In this document: in pieces, positions 1-6,362 of the stretch
Layout of the letters: each line of letters starts with the position of its first letter
Numbering within the stretch: the first letter of the stretch is position 1
Assembly (NCBI GenBank): GCA_040902585.1
Contig: JBBDXA010000154.1
Location: forward strand, 1-23,047
Direction: 5' to 3'
Source: JBBDXA01 sp040902585
GTDB lineage: Bacteria > Planctomycetota > Phycisphaerae > Phycisphaerales > Phycisphaeraceae
DNA length: 23,047 nt
Made by a program: the position numbers and the translations under genes
The notes under the pieces: model-generated
What the model was told of the DNA's origin: nothing
The model's input: only the letters and a program-made list of their open reading frames with translations
Database searches by the model: none

Positions 1-3
1 GAC

Positions 4-53
4 CGAGCCAACGATGACGAAAACGATATTTACAGAAAAGCGGTTGCTTTACC
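4..53. repeat. Left copy of 50-bp window-terminal inverted repeat
   Basis: These 50 bases are the exact reverse complement of 22998-23047. Read outward from the window interior, each copy begins GGTAAAGCAACCGC. The identity ends abruptly on the inner side (after 53, and before 22998). The TAA inside the repeat is the stop codon of both genes that run into it. A perfect 50-bp match is longer than most insertion-sequence inverted repeats, so the two copies are probably the same end of one repeated element, or an assembly junction. IS66-family elements typically begin GTAA, which would fit, but no transposase is visible here. Confidence 0.9.
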
Positions 54-1236
54 CTACGAAATGACGCCTCAGGTCTGGATTATCCACCTTGTCGAGCAAT
101 TTGAGTGACTCTTTTAGGTGCTTTTGTCGATCTGAAGTTTTCGTACCTCGAGGAATCACCAGTCCCTTGGCTAGTTCTGCGGCCGCAACGTCCAAAAAGT
201 CATCAGAGTCAAGATCGTGACCGACAATGTCTTTAAGCTCGACTCGTTGAGCTAAATATCCCGCCATGAGACTTACTTTCTCCGGTTGAGATCTCAATGC
301 GGCGACTATTGCTCCGCACCTGTATAGCCCCGCCAAAATGTTTCTTTTTCCGTAGGTCGGTGATATTTCGTGATAGCGATCCCACGATTGACCGGGCACC
401 TCTTTTAGTATCGTGATCGCCTCATTTAGCATATCTTGGGCGTCCTGAACTCGCATTTTGTCGCGTAAAAGTTCCCATGCGTCGGCTATGAGTATTGCAG
501 CTTTCAACTCAGCCCTATCCTTTGCCTCTCTGACTCTAGCGATATCCGCAGCCCCTCTTGCATCACCGGTCTCGACGAAAACATCGATTTGTCTGATTTG
601 CGGTCGAGTCGCCCACAATTCCACCTTCAGCGGGCCAACAAGGCGAACCTCAATGTCGCCAAAATCGACAGTCGACAACATGCCATTCTTGAGTGTGGTG
701 CTACTGAGGGGCACTGATCGACCACCAATAGTAACTGATAGAATGCGCCCAAGGGGAGTAACAGGCGGATCGAATTGTATATTCGACGGATCTCCAAACA
801 CACCATCACGAGCGAACTTACCACTTGTTCCCGGCGGTATCTGAATGTCAAGATCTAGCTTGATGCTCGGGAACGGCAGTTTAAGTTTCTCCGAATTGTC
901 AAGAACTGTGGCAGGCGACTCTTTCTTGGGATCATCTTCGACCCCATTTGTGTCGGCGGATTGAGTCTGAGTCAGTGGCTTAGAGTCCGAATTCACCACT
1001 AAGTATTTCCAAAGGAAAATAGCGAATGCTAGAAACGAGAATAACACAAGTGCGACAATTGCAGAACGACGTGTGTCCATATTGGAGGTTGGGCGCGATA
1101 TTTGAAGACCGGCTTCCGCGCAGGGATTCTTCATTTCGCCTTGCATGACTTGAACCGTCGTGCCACAAGAATCGCAATGTTCACGGCTACGTTCGTTTGT
1201 GGCCATCGGCAATCCACATTTTGGACAGTTGGGCAT
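49..1236 (-). CDS. Hypothetical zinc-ribbon, single-TM protein; C-terminus may be truncated
   Basis: A 395-residue protein with no family I recognise. The N-terminus has a CxxC...CxxC zinc ribbon (Cys4, Cys7, Cys21, Cys24). One hydrophobic segment lies at about 58-81, then an acidic linker, a beta-rich part (about 115-215) and a helical C-terminal part (about 230-390). This suggests a membrane-anchored protein with a cytoplasmic zinc ribbon and a large domain on the other side. The ATG at 1236 is preceded by GGAG with 7 nt spacing. The TAA stop (49-51) lies inside the 50-bp terminal repeat, so the natural C-terminus may be lost. The gene is visibly richer in A+T than the rest of the window, which suggests horizontal origin. 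No partner gene is visible on its downstream side because the window ends. Confidence 0.75.
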   Translation of the reverse strand: MPNCPKCGLPMATNERSREHCDSCGTTVQVMQGEMKNPCAEAGLQISRPTSNMDTRRSAIVALVLFSFLAFAIFLWKYLVVNSDSKPLTQTQSADTNGVEDDPKKESPATVLDNSEKLKLPFPSIKLDLDIQIPPGTSGKFARDGVFGDPSNIQFDPPVTPLGRILSVTIGGRSVPLSSTTLKNGMLSTVDFGDIEVRLVGPLKVELWATRPQIRQIDVFVETGDARGAADIARVREAKDRAELKAAILIADAWELLRDKMRVQDAQDMLNEAITILKEVPGQSWDRYHEISPTYGKRNILAGLYRCGAIVAALRSQPEKVSLMAGYLAQRVELKDIVGHDLDSDDFLDVAAAELAKGLVIPRGTKTSDRQKHLKESLKLLDKVDNPDLRRHFVG

Positions 1237-1314
1237 GTCGTAACTCCAATTTGTTAAGAGGACGTAAACCGGACATTCATATTCTTGTTCAGTATCTTTG
1301 CCTTGGGAGGAAAC

Positions 1315-1480
1315 GGTGACAGGAACCTTTGATTGCCTCCCGCCATCACTTCGCGTAATCTTCTGCTATGCTACGAGCACCCCGCTAAGCACTGGGCGGC
1401 ATTGTCTATCAAGTTCTTAACCGTGGCAACCAGCGGGCGGCGCTGTTTGACAAGGAGGAGGACTACGCCAGGGCGCTTGG
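1315..1480 (+). pseudogene. 5' relic of RAYT (REP-associated tyrosine transposase), copy A
   Basis: From ATG 1368 the frame reads MLRAPR, a stop (TAA 1386-1388), then ALGGIVYQVLNRGNQRAAL and FDKEEDYAR. This is the typical start of planctomycete REP-associated/IS200-like Y1 transposases (pattern PR..LGGLVYHVLNRGN..LF.K..DY). The reading fades out by about 1480 and the HUH catalytic domain is absent, so this is a dead relic. The upstream bases from 1315 (GGTGACAGGAACCTTT) are also shared with copy B at 2169. Over 1355-1439 versus 2209-2293 the two copies align without gaps at about 80% identity. Confidence 0.75.
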
Positions 1481-1510
1481 AATCAAATTGCCTATCCGAA
1501 AGGGCAACAC

Positions 1511-2146
1511 ATGCGACTCGTTTTCGCCATCTTCGTCGGCTTCTGTGGAATAGCTTTGGTTATGTTCGGCGTCCGGGGAATGCTGCTCTCCGCCAAGGCC
1601 GGTAACAAGCCACAGACCATCAGTTGCGAAGCGCTTGCCAAGTTTGGGCCGGAATCCAATCCCCACGTCATCGTGACGGACTTTCACTTCTCCCCTGGTA
1701 CGTTCGTACACGAGACGAATGATGATGGCACATGGAAAACCGTCTGGGTTCCGCTGTTTCCGGTGACCGCCGAATACGTTGCAGCCCGCGCGGAGGTGCT
1801 CGACAGCAAAGGGAACCTGAAACCCGGTGCCTCGCTGCCTACGAACAATGGCGAGCAGTTCAGTGTGCTCCTCAAGAGCATGAGCGTGCAAAACGAAGCC
1901 GAACTGAGCGCCATGGTGAACAGCGACACCATTCAGGGATTGATCGTGAATGAGAACGGTACGCTGGAGTCGACGGAACGCATGGTCCTCAGGGACAAAT
2001 TTTCCCACATCAACCCCGACAACACCTGCTGGGTCCTCGTACATGGGCGGGCACCGCCGGTCAGCGGCGAGATTATAGCTCGCATCGGGGTCGGCGCGGC
2101 GCTGATCCTCATGGCCTTCGTGGTCGCACGCAAGCAGACGGTCTAG
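1511..2146 (+). CDS. Hypothetical membrane protein, two TM segments
   Basis: A 211-residue protein of unknown function. A hydrophobic segment at about 3-21 and another at about 187-206 enclose a polar domain of about 165 residues that probably lies outside the cytoplasm. That domain contains TWKTVWVPLFPV, suggesting a beta-rich fold, and a conserved-looking CWVLVHG just before the second TM. The ATG at 1511 has a purine-rich AAAGGG a few bases upstream. The gene is bracketed by two decayed RAYT 5' ends in the same orientation (1315-1480 and 2169-2294), so it may have arrived with, or been trapped between, transposon debris. Confidence 0.7.
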   Translation: MRLVFAIFVGFCGIALVMFGVRGMLLSAKAGNKPQTISCEALAKFGPESNPHVIVTDFHFSPGTFVHETNDDGTWKTVWVPLFPVTAEYVAARAEVLDSKGNLKPGASLPTNNGEQFSVLLKSMSVQNEAELSAMVNSDTIQGLIVNENGTLESTERMVLRDKFSHINPDNTCWVLVHGRAPPVSGEIIARIGVGAALILMAFVVARKQTV

Positions 2147-2168
2147 CAGGCCGCTAAAGAGAAGAAAA

Positions 2169-2294
2169 GGTGTCAAGTACCTTAGGTTACCTTCCATCAT
2201 CCCTTCGGGTAATCTTCTGCCATGCCACGATCACCCCGCAAAGCACTGGGTGGCCTTGTCTATAACGTTCTCAACCCTCGCAACAACCGGCGCG
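2169..2294 (+). pseudogene. 5' relic of RAYT transposase, copy B
   Basis: From ATG 2222 the frame reads MPRSPRKALGGLVYNVLNPR then NNRR, the canonical N-terminus of planctomycete RAYT proteins. After about 2294 it turns into unrelated GC-rich sequence and stops at 2366-2368, giving only a 48-codon open frame with no catalytic domain. The upstream region from 2169 (GGTGTCAAGTACCTT) matches copy A at 1315. The shared 5' flank suggests both came from one element family with its own promoter or end sequence. Confidence 0.75.
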
Positions 2295-2452
2295 TGGCAG
2301 GGGGTGCCCGAGGGCGCCCGGGGGCTGGAGTCCGCGCAGACCCGGCCCGGCTCACCGTCCTGCAATGATCTTACCTTCGTTGCCTCCTCCCCTCAGCCAA
2401 GGCTTCGCAAAGCGGTCAGCCTCAGCCGCTCCAGCCGGCGGTGCAATGCCTC

Positions 2453-2481
2453 TTGTACCGCCGGATCAGGTTAGGTATAAT
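2453..2481 (+). promoter_or_regulatory. Near-consensus sigma-70 promoter
   Basis: TTGTAC (2453-2458) and a perfect TATAAT (2476-2481) are separated by 17 bp, the optimal spacing for housekeeping sigma factors. The next convincing gene on this strand is the DUF1501 gene at 2899. Transcription from here would give a leader of about 410 nt, or a separate RNA. Confidence 0.6.
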
Positions 2482-2648
2482 ATAGGGTGTCGGCCGCCGC
2501 CCTGCTCAGGCGTCGAGGCTGTCCGTTTCGGTCCATCGCCATGCCCTTCTCCTCCCCGTTTAACCCGCCCGCCGCCCCGGCTGACCCCGCCGACCGCGTC
2601 AGGTTCCTACCGCACGCCGCCTTGGGAGTCGCCTTCGCGATGGGCGAA

Positions 2649-2832
2649 GGTAGACAGAATCGATGGCTACCCCCGCCATCCACACCCTCATTCGCGGCGA
2701 ACTGCGACAGGCTCCGTGTCTAGTAGACACGAGGTAGACACGAGGTCGCCATTTCGTAAGGTCTGTTTTGGCAATGACTTGAATCGAAATGGCTACCAGG
2801 GGGTAGGGGGGTAGGTAGACATTTGTCTACCT
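2649..2832. repeat. Cluster of GTAGACA repeats with two hairpins
   Basis: GGTAGACA or close variants recur at 2649, 2723 (AGTAGACA), 2733 and 2814, and inverted (TGTCTACC) at 2824. Two copies of TAGACACGAGG lie in tandem (2724-2734, 2735-2745). Hairpin 1 is CGTGTCT (2715-2721) with AGACACG (2725-2731). Hairpin 2 is AGGTAGACA (2813-2821) with TGTCTACCT (2824-2832). No run of T follows hairpin 2, so it is not a classical intrinsic terminator. It may be a regulator-binding array, an RNA structure or mobile-element debris. Confidence 0.6.
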
Positions 2833-2898
2833 GTGAGCCCGCAAAAGGGTTGTCACCGGGCCGGCAATGCCGACAATGACCGTGGGAGTGTTTGACCC

Positions 2899-4242
2899 AT
2901 GCTGAATCTGACATCCAACAAGAAGCATCGCCTGTGTGACGGGCTCTCGCGACGCGACATGCTGCGCGTCGGGGCGCTGGGCTTGGGCGGCTTCGCCCTG
3001 CCGCAGCTTCTCGCAGCCGAGGCGAAGGCCGGGATCAAAAAGTCGAACAAGGCGATCATCATGGTTTACATGTGCGGCGCGCCGCCGCACCAGGACATGT
3101 ATGACCTGAAGATGGATGCGCCTTCGGAGATTCGCGGGGAGTTTGCGCCGATCAAGACCAACGTGGCGGGCATTGAGATCTGCGAGCATCTGCCGCTCAT
3201 GGCGAAGATGATGGACAAGCTGGTGCCGCTGCGTGCGGTGTACGGTTCGCCGGGCGGGGAACATGATTCGTACATCTGTTACACCGGCCGGGCGAAGCGG
3301 AATGAACCCAGCGGCGGCTGGCCGAGTTTGGGGACGACGGTGTCGAAGGTGATGGGGCCAACGCAACCGGCGGTGCCTGCCTTCGTGGGCCTCTCGCCGG
3401 ACACGGGGCATCCGCCTTATGGCTCGCCGGGGCTGCCGGGCTTTCTCGGGCAGAGTCACGCGGCGTTTCGCCCCAACGGCGAAGTGGGCAAGGACATGGT
3501 GCTCAATGGCATCGACATCAGCCGGTTGAATGATCGCCGGCGCACGCTGGCCGCGTTTGACCGCATGCGCCGCGACGTCGATCGCACCGGCATGATGGAA
3601 GGCATGGACGCGATCCAGCAGCGGGCAATGGATATTCTCACTTCCAGCGCGCTGGCCGAGGCGCTGGACCTTTCCAAGGAAGACCCGCGCACGCTGGCGC
3701 GCTACGGCAAGGGCGATCCGAACAAGCATGCGGATGGCGCGCCGATGAACCTTCAGCATTTCCTGCTCGCCCGTCGCCTGGTGGAAGCCGGTTGTCGCGT
3801 CGTCACGCTGAACTTCGGGCGCTGGGATTTTCACTCGAACAACCATCGCGAATTGAAGAATCGTTATCTGCCGTATTGGGATCAGGGCGTGACCGCGTTG
3901 ATCGAAGACCTGCACGAGCGCGGGCTGGCCGATGATGTGAGCTTTGTCGCCTGGGGCGAGTTCGGGAGGACGCCGACGATTAACAAGGACGCGGGGCGCG
4001 ACCACTGGCCGCAGGTCGGCGGCGGCCTGCTCGCCGGCGGCGGGATGAAAACGGGGCAGGTGATCGGCTCCACCGACCGCCTCGGCGGCGAACCGAAGGA
4101 CCGCCCGACGCACTTCGGCGAAGTCATCGCCACGCTGTATCACAACCTGGGCATCGATCCGAACATGACCACCGTGGATGACTTGCAGAGCCGCCCGCGG
4201 TATCTGGTGGATGAATGGAAGCCGATGAAAGAGTTGATTTGA
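2899..4242 (+). CDS. DUF1501 family Tat-exported protein (1)
   Basis: A 447-residue DUF1501 protein, a family greatly expanded in planctomycetes and related to the alkaline-phosphatase/sulfatase fold. The N-terminus has a twin-arginine signal (SRRDMLRVGALGLGG, Arg18-Arg19, then a hydrophobic stretch), so export in folded form is expected. Family blocks seen are GGEHDSY with GGWPSLG in the first third, LNFGRWDFHSNN, and WGEFGRTP followed by GRDHWP near the end. Length is normal. The start is ATG 2899; GGAG lies about 10 nt upstream, a somewhat long spacing. Unlike most such genes it has no DUF1549/DUF1553 partner beside it. It converges on the second DUF1501 gene, leaving 44 bp between their stops. 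The enzymatic activity of the family is not established. Confidence 0.92.
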   Translation: MLNLTSNKKHRLCDGLSRRDMLRVGALGLGGFALPQLLAAEAKAGIKKSNKAIIMVYMCGAPPHQDMYDLKMDAPSEIRGEFAPIKTNVAGIEICEHLPLMAKMMDKLVPLRAVYGSPGGEHDSYICYTGRAKRNEPSGGWPSLGTTVSKVMGPTQPAVPAFVGLSPDTGHPPYGSPGLPGFLGQSHAAFRPNGEVGKDMVLNGIDISRLNDRRRTLAAFDRMRRDVDRTGMMEGMDAIQQRAMDILTSSALAEALDLSKEDPRTLARYGKGDPNKHADGAPMNLQHFLLARRLVEAGCRVVTLNFGRWDFHSNNHRELKNRYLPYWDQGVTALIEDLHERGLADDVSFVAWGEFGRTPTINKDAGRDHWPQVGGGLLAGGGMKTGQVIGSTDRLGGEPKDRPTHFGEVIATLYHNLGIDPNMTTVDDLQSRPRYLVDEWKPMKELI

Positions 4243-4246
4243 CTTA

Positions 4247-4270
4247 ATTGGGTGACCCGTGGCACCCGAT
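4247..4270. terminator. Stem-loop between convergent DUF1501 genes, possible bidirectional terminator
   Basis: ATTGGGTG (4247-4254) pairs with CACCCGAT (4263-4270), 8 bp with one wobble pair and an 8-nt loop. It fills the 44-bp gap between two convergent stop codons, a likely place for a shared terminator, but no clear U tract follows. The core CCCGTGGCACCC is also found at 13574-13585 and inverted at 12146-12155, so this is probably a copy of a dispersed repeat. Confidence 0.4.
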
Positions 4271-4286
4271 TGATTCATCCTTCACC

Positions 4287-5744
4287 TTACGCCAGCACTT
4301 CCTTCACCACATGCCCATGCACATCCGTCAGCCGATAGTCCCGGCCCTGGAAGCGGAACGTGAGCTTCTCATGATCGAAGCCCAGGAGATGCATGATCGT
4401 CGCTTGCAGGTCGTGCACATGAACCTGATCGCGGGCCACGGAGAAGCCGAGTTCGTCCGATGCGCCATGCGTGTAGCCGCCCTTCACCCCGCCGCCGGCC
4501 ATGACCATCGTGTAGCAATCGGGGTAATGATCCCGGCCCAGCACCTGCCCGCCTGACGTCCGCCCTTCGCGAAACGGCGTGCGCCCGAACTCGCCGCCGA
4601 TGATGATCAGCGTCGAGTCGAGCATGCCGCGAGCTTTCAAATCCTTGATCAGCGCGGCAATCGGCTTGTCCATCGTCTTGCACTTGTTCGTCAATCCATC
4701 ACGAATGTCTTCGCCCGGACCCGTGCCATGGAAGTCCCAGCCCCAATCGAAGAGCTGCACGTAACGCACGCCGCGCTCGGCGAGCCGCCGTGCGAGCAGA
4801 CAGTTGTTGGCGAAGGTGCCCGCGCCGGGCGAAGCGCCGTAGGCTTCGAGCGTTTCCTTATTCTCCGCCGTCAGGTCCATCGCTTCGGGCGTGGAAAGCT
4901 GCATGCGGTAGGCCAGTTCGTACTGCGCGATGCGCGTCTGCGTTTCGGGATGGCCAAGTTCATCACCCTGCATCTGGTTGAGATCGCGCAGGGCATCGAG
5001 GCTCTCCCTGCGAAGGCCGCGCGACATGCCATCAGGATCGGACAGGTAAAGAACAGGGTCGCCCTTGGAGCGACACTGTACACCTTGATAGACGCTGGGC
5101 AGGAAGCCGGAGCCGAAGGAGTTCTTCCCGCCGTTGGGTTGCACGCCGGAGGAGATGAGCACGACGAAGCCGGGCAGGTTCTGGCTCTCGCTGCCCAGGC
5201 CGTAGGTGACCCACGAGCCGAGCGAAGGTCGGCCGGGGCGAGGCGAGCCGGTGTAGACGAAGAGTTCAGCCGGCGCGTGATTGAACTGGTCGGTGTTCAT
5301 CGAGTTGATCACGCACAGTTCATCGGCGACGCCTTGCAAGTGCGGGATGGCATCGCTCAGCAGCACGCCGCCCTTGCCGCAATGGCTGAACTTCCGCGGC
5401 GTACCGAGCAGCTTGGGCACGCCGCTGGTGAAGGCGAAGCGCTTGCCCTTGAGGAAGGCATCGGGACACGCCTGCCCGGAGAGCTCGACGAGCTTGGGCT
5501 TGTAGTCCCACAGGTCCAGGTGCGGCGGCGAGCCGGTGAGGTGCAGATAGATGACGCGCTCGGCCTTGGCGGCGAAGTGCGGCTTGTGCGGCGCGAGCGG
5601 ATCGCGCACCACGTTCGCCCCGGATTCAGCGCGAGCGGAGCCGGGGTTCATGAGCGAAGACATCGCCATCGCGCCCAGGCCGAGGGAGCCTGTGCGAAGG
5701 AAATGGCGGCGGGTGAGGGTTTGGAGGTGTTTGCAATCATTCAT
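4287..5744 (-). CDS. DUF1501 family Tat-exported protein (2)
   Basis: A 485-residue DUF1501 protein of a different subgroup from the one at 2899. A twin-arginine signal starts TRRHFLRTGSLGLGA (Arg12-Arg13) and a likely cleavage site follows ARAES. Family blocks are LHLTGSPPHLDLWDYKP, MNTDQFNHAPAELF, LFDWGWDFHG and GGEFGRTPF followed by GRDHYPDCYT. In planctomycetes this subgroup is normally encoded next to a DUF1549/DUF1553 cytochrome gene. Here that gene (6363-9374) is upstream on the same strand, but a toxin-antitoxin pair lies between. The start codon is 30 bp after the toxin stop, so co-transcription is likely. The Shine-Dalgarno site at ATG 5744 is weak (GGA). Confidence 0.93.
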   Translation of the reverse strand: MNDCKHLQTLTRRHFLRTGSLGLGAMAMSSLMNPGSARAESGANVVRDPLAPHKPHFAAKAERVIYLHLTGSPPHLDLWDYKPKLVELSGQACPDAFLKGKRFAFTSGVPKLLGTPRKFSHCGKGGVLLSDAIPHLQGVADELCVINSMNTDQFNHAPAELFVYTGSPRPGRPSLGSWVTYGLGSESQNLPGFVVLISSGVQPNGGKNSFGSGFLPSVYQGVQCRSKGDPVLYLSDPDGMSRGLRRESLDALRDLNQMQGDELGHPETQTRIAQYELAYRMQLSTPEAMDLTAENKETLEAYGASPGAGTFANNCLLARRLAERGVRYVQLFDWGWDFHGTGPGEDIRDGLTNKCKTMDKPIAALIKDLKARGMLDSTLIIIGGEFGRTPFREGRTSGGQVLGRDHYPDCYTMVMAGGGVKGGYTHGASDELGFSVARDQVHVHDLQATIMHLLGFDHEKLTFRFQGRDYRLTDVHGHVVKEVLA

Positions 5745-5774
5745 TGGATCATTCCGAATCGGCTTCGAGCCATG

Positions 5775-6074
5775 TCAATCGCGATTTTTGTAGGCCCTTT
5801 CCACATCACGCCTGCCATCCAACACTCTCACCACTCGAATGCCGTTCTCAATCGGCATGTAGAAGATCAGATAATTCCCATGCGGGATACTGCGGCAACC
5901 GGGCTCCAGATCGTCGCGTGGCGTGTTCGCTCGTGGAAACTCAAGACATCCTTCCAACTTCGCTTTAATCTGAAACACGAGTCGATCCGCAGCGGAGGGA
6001 TTGTCCCTCGAAATATAATCATGAATGGCATCGATATCAGCCTGAGCGATGGGCACCCATTCAATGACACCCAT
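5775..6074 (-). CDS. ParE/RelE-like type II toxin
   Basis: A 99-residue protein starting MGVIEWVPIAQADIDAIHDY. The order of elements is that of the ParE/RelE fold: an N-terminal strand, two helices with AADRLVFQIKAKLE, then RSIPHGNYLIFYMP and IRVVRVLDGRRDVE. ParE toxins typically poison DNA gyrase and RelE toxins cleave mRNA; which applies is not decidable here. The frame is open further upstream, but ATG 6074 is chosen because it overlaps the antitoxin stop as TAATG, the usual coupling in such operons, and because the family starts there. DUF1501 (2) begins 30 bp downstream. Confidence 0.85.
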   Translation of the reverse strand: MGVIEWVPIAQADIDAIHDYISRDNPSAADRLVFQIKAKLEGCLEFPRANTPRDDLEPGCRSIPHGNYLIFYMPIENGIRVVRVLDGRRDVERAYKNRD

Positions 6075-6328
6075 TACGCCCCCTTCCGACGGCGCTTGGT
6101 TTCGACCAACTCCGCCACGTCCCACGGACGGGCCAGGCCAGCTTTTGCCTCCGCGACACCTTTGGCCACCTCTCGACGCAAGTACTCGACATACTCCGGA
6201 GATTCATCGAGCCCCTGGAAATACGACACGGCCGCAGCCTCCAGGAATGCGGATTCAGACGGGAACTCACCGCTTGCGATGCGCGCTTTGATCATTTCTT
6301 CAACTTCGCGGGACAAGGATATGTTCAT
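6074..6328 (-). CDS. ParD/CopG-like type II antitoxin
   Basis: An 84-residue protein starting MNISLSREVEEMIKARI, with GEFPSESAFLEAAAV. This is the ribbon-helix-helix pattern of ParD/CopG antitoxins: one beta strand, then two helices. The lysine/arginine-rich C-terminal part (ending KRRRKGA) would wrap the toxin. ATG 6328 is preferred over an upstream TTG because GGAG lies 6 nt before it. The stop overlaps the toxin start (TAATG). Such antitoxins usually repress their own operon with the toxin. The DUF1553 gene ends 34 bp upstream on the same strand, so the pair may also be read from the operon promoter. Confidence 0.83.
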   Translation of the reverse strand: MNISLSREVEEMIKARIASGEFPSESAFLEAAAVSYFQGLDESPEYVEYLRREVAKGVAEAKAGLARPWDVAELVETKRRRKGA

Positions 6329-6362
6329 GTGATACTCCAATGGAACTGCAGACAATAGTAGC

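Larger units (their letters stand above)
2295..2898. other. About 600 bp without a recognisable gene; leader of DUF1501 gene 1
   Basis: No open frame here has a convincing start, family match or ribosome site; the frames seen are proline/arginine-rich low-complexity shadows. The region starts very GC-rich. It contains a strong candidate promoter (2453-2481), then a repeat-rich stretch (2649-2832) leading up to the DUF1501 start at 2899. It could be a long 5' leader of about 400 nt, a small RNA, or relic DNA. Confidence 0.6.

Noticed and set aside
1333..1605. A 90-codon plus-strand frame over the RAYT relic
   Set aside because: It is in a different frame from the recognisable RAYT residues and overlaps the better supported gene at 1511.
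2365..2814. A 149-codon plus-strand frame in the gene-free region
   Set aside because: Proline/serine/arginine-rich, no ribosome site, no family; typical of GC-rich non-coding DNA.
2649..2832. Possible CRISPR array from repeated GTAGACA units
   Set aside because: Units are only 8-11 bp, irregularly spaced and partly inverted, with no constant spacers and no cas genes.
2827..4278. A 483-codon minus-strand frame
   Set aside because: Antisense shadow of DUF1501 (1); histidine/arginine-rich composition without a recognisable fold.
6010..6021. TATAAT on the plus strand followed by ATG
   Set aside because: It lies inside the toxin coding sequence and leads into no plausible gene, so it is probably chance.
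4728..6332. A 534-codon plus-strand frame
   Set aside because: Antisense shadow of DUF1501 (2) and of the toxin-antitoxin pair; no domain or ribosome site.
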